Part shown: piece by piece, positions 41,665 to 41,786 of the stretch
Numbering within the stretch: position 1 is the stretch's first letter
Layout: every line of letters begins with the position of its first letter
Assembly: GCA_905236065.1 (NCBI GenBank)
Contig: CAJONZ010000043.1
Coordinates: 1-41,786, forward strand
Source: an uncultured Bacteroidaceae bacterium
GTDB taxonomy: Bacteria; Bacteroidota; Bacteroidia; Bacteroidales; Bacteroidaceae
Length of the DNA stretch: 41,786 nucleotides
Reading direction: 5' to 3'
The notes under the pieces: model-generated
Databases searched by the model: none
Told to the model about the DNA's origin: nothing
The model's input: only the letters and a program-made list of their open reading frames with translations
Made by a program: the position numbers and the translations under genes

Positions 41665-41786
41665 ACGACTGCGACTGAGGTAAAACGGCATAAAAAAGAA
41701 AAATGATTATCCGCTATTGTACCATCAGCAAGACCGCAACGCGGTCACCGCTCCGTAACCGAGGGTACGAGCACAGCGAGCACCCC
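41665..41786. repeat. Non-coding edge with hairpin and direct repeat
   Basis: No ORF is visible. GACCGC-AAC-GCGGTC (41732-41746) is a perfect 6-bp hairpin. Close to the end, CGAGCAC occurs twice 9 bases apart. The pattern looks like the start of an intergenic repeat that continues past the window. Confidence 0.5.

Overview
The window looks like chromosomal DNA of a Bacteroidales bacterium, most likely Prevotellaceae (Prevotella/Segatella type). Three things point there. The promoters fit the Bacteroidetes pattern: a TTTG-like -33 box, a spacer of 19-21 bases, then TAnnTTTG. Leaders are A/T-rich with little Shine-Dalgarno signal. The gene families include DUF3256, DUF4836, DUF4348, DUF4738-like, DUF4859-like, C10 peptidase and BspA-type repeats. 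I see no insertion sequence, prophage, integrase, rRNA or CRISPR array. Gene order and composition look like core genome.

Layout. (1) 94-6386, minus strand: one long run starting with tRNA-Thr(CGT), then hisH-hisA-hisF-hisIE, an FtsE-like ATPase, aspartokinase and diaminopimelate decarboxylase. Histidine and lysine/DAP synthesis therefore appear to share a transcript headed by a tRNA. (2) 6445-8877, plus: pyrK-pyrD, divergent from (1) and apparently sharing its -33 box, then a DUF3256 protein behind a 9-bp tandem repeat. (3) 8938-10464: an isolated tagaturonate reductase with a good terminator. (4) 10465-11840: a non-coding stretch with a mirror-image array of 22-bp-phased repeats, a 70-residue unknown gene and a lipoprotein gene, both minus. 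(5) 11869-21635, plus: map, tsaD, a multidomain C10 peptidase, rsmE, a DUF4836 lipoprotein, a two-gene ABC system with a degenerate ATPase, and a kinase-RapZ fusion. (6) 21705-27419, plus: GH25 lysozyme, a double-domain esterase, a small membrane protein, a His-rich COG0523 GTPase and MltG, ending in a bidirectional terminator. (7) 27485-30028, minus: a large secreted repeat protein. (8) 30368-36017, plus: a 14-repeat MORN protein, an inositol-phosphatase-family enzyme, a YhcH-family protein, glycogen branching enzyme and a membrane protein. (9) 36086-38807, minus: a 5'-nucleotidase-like phosphoesterase and pheS. (10) 38929-41664, plus: a DUF4348 lipoprotein, murB and a PhnP-like metallo-hydrolase.

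A cell-envelope theme runs through regions 5, 6 and 10 (GH25, MltG, MurB, AmgK-like kinase fused to a GlcN6P-sensor-type RapZ domain, LolD/MacB-like ABC system). The strongest candidates for undescribed biology are the kinase-RapZ fusion next to the degenerate ABC pair, the 22-bp mirror repeat array, the BatD-like/C10/BspA peptidase fusion, and the tRNA-led his-lys transcript with its shared -33 element. All functions are inferred from sequence recognition alone; no database search was run.
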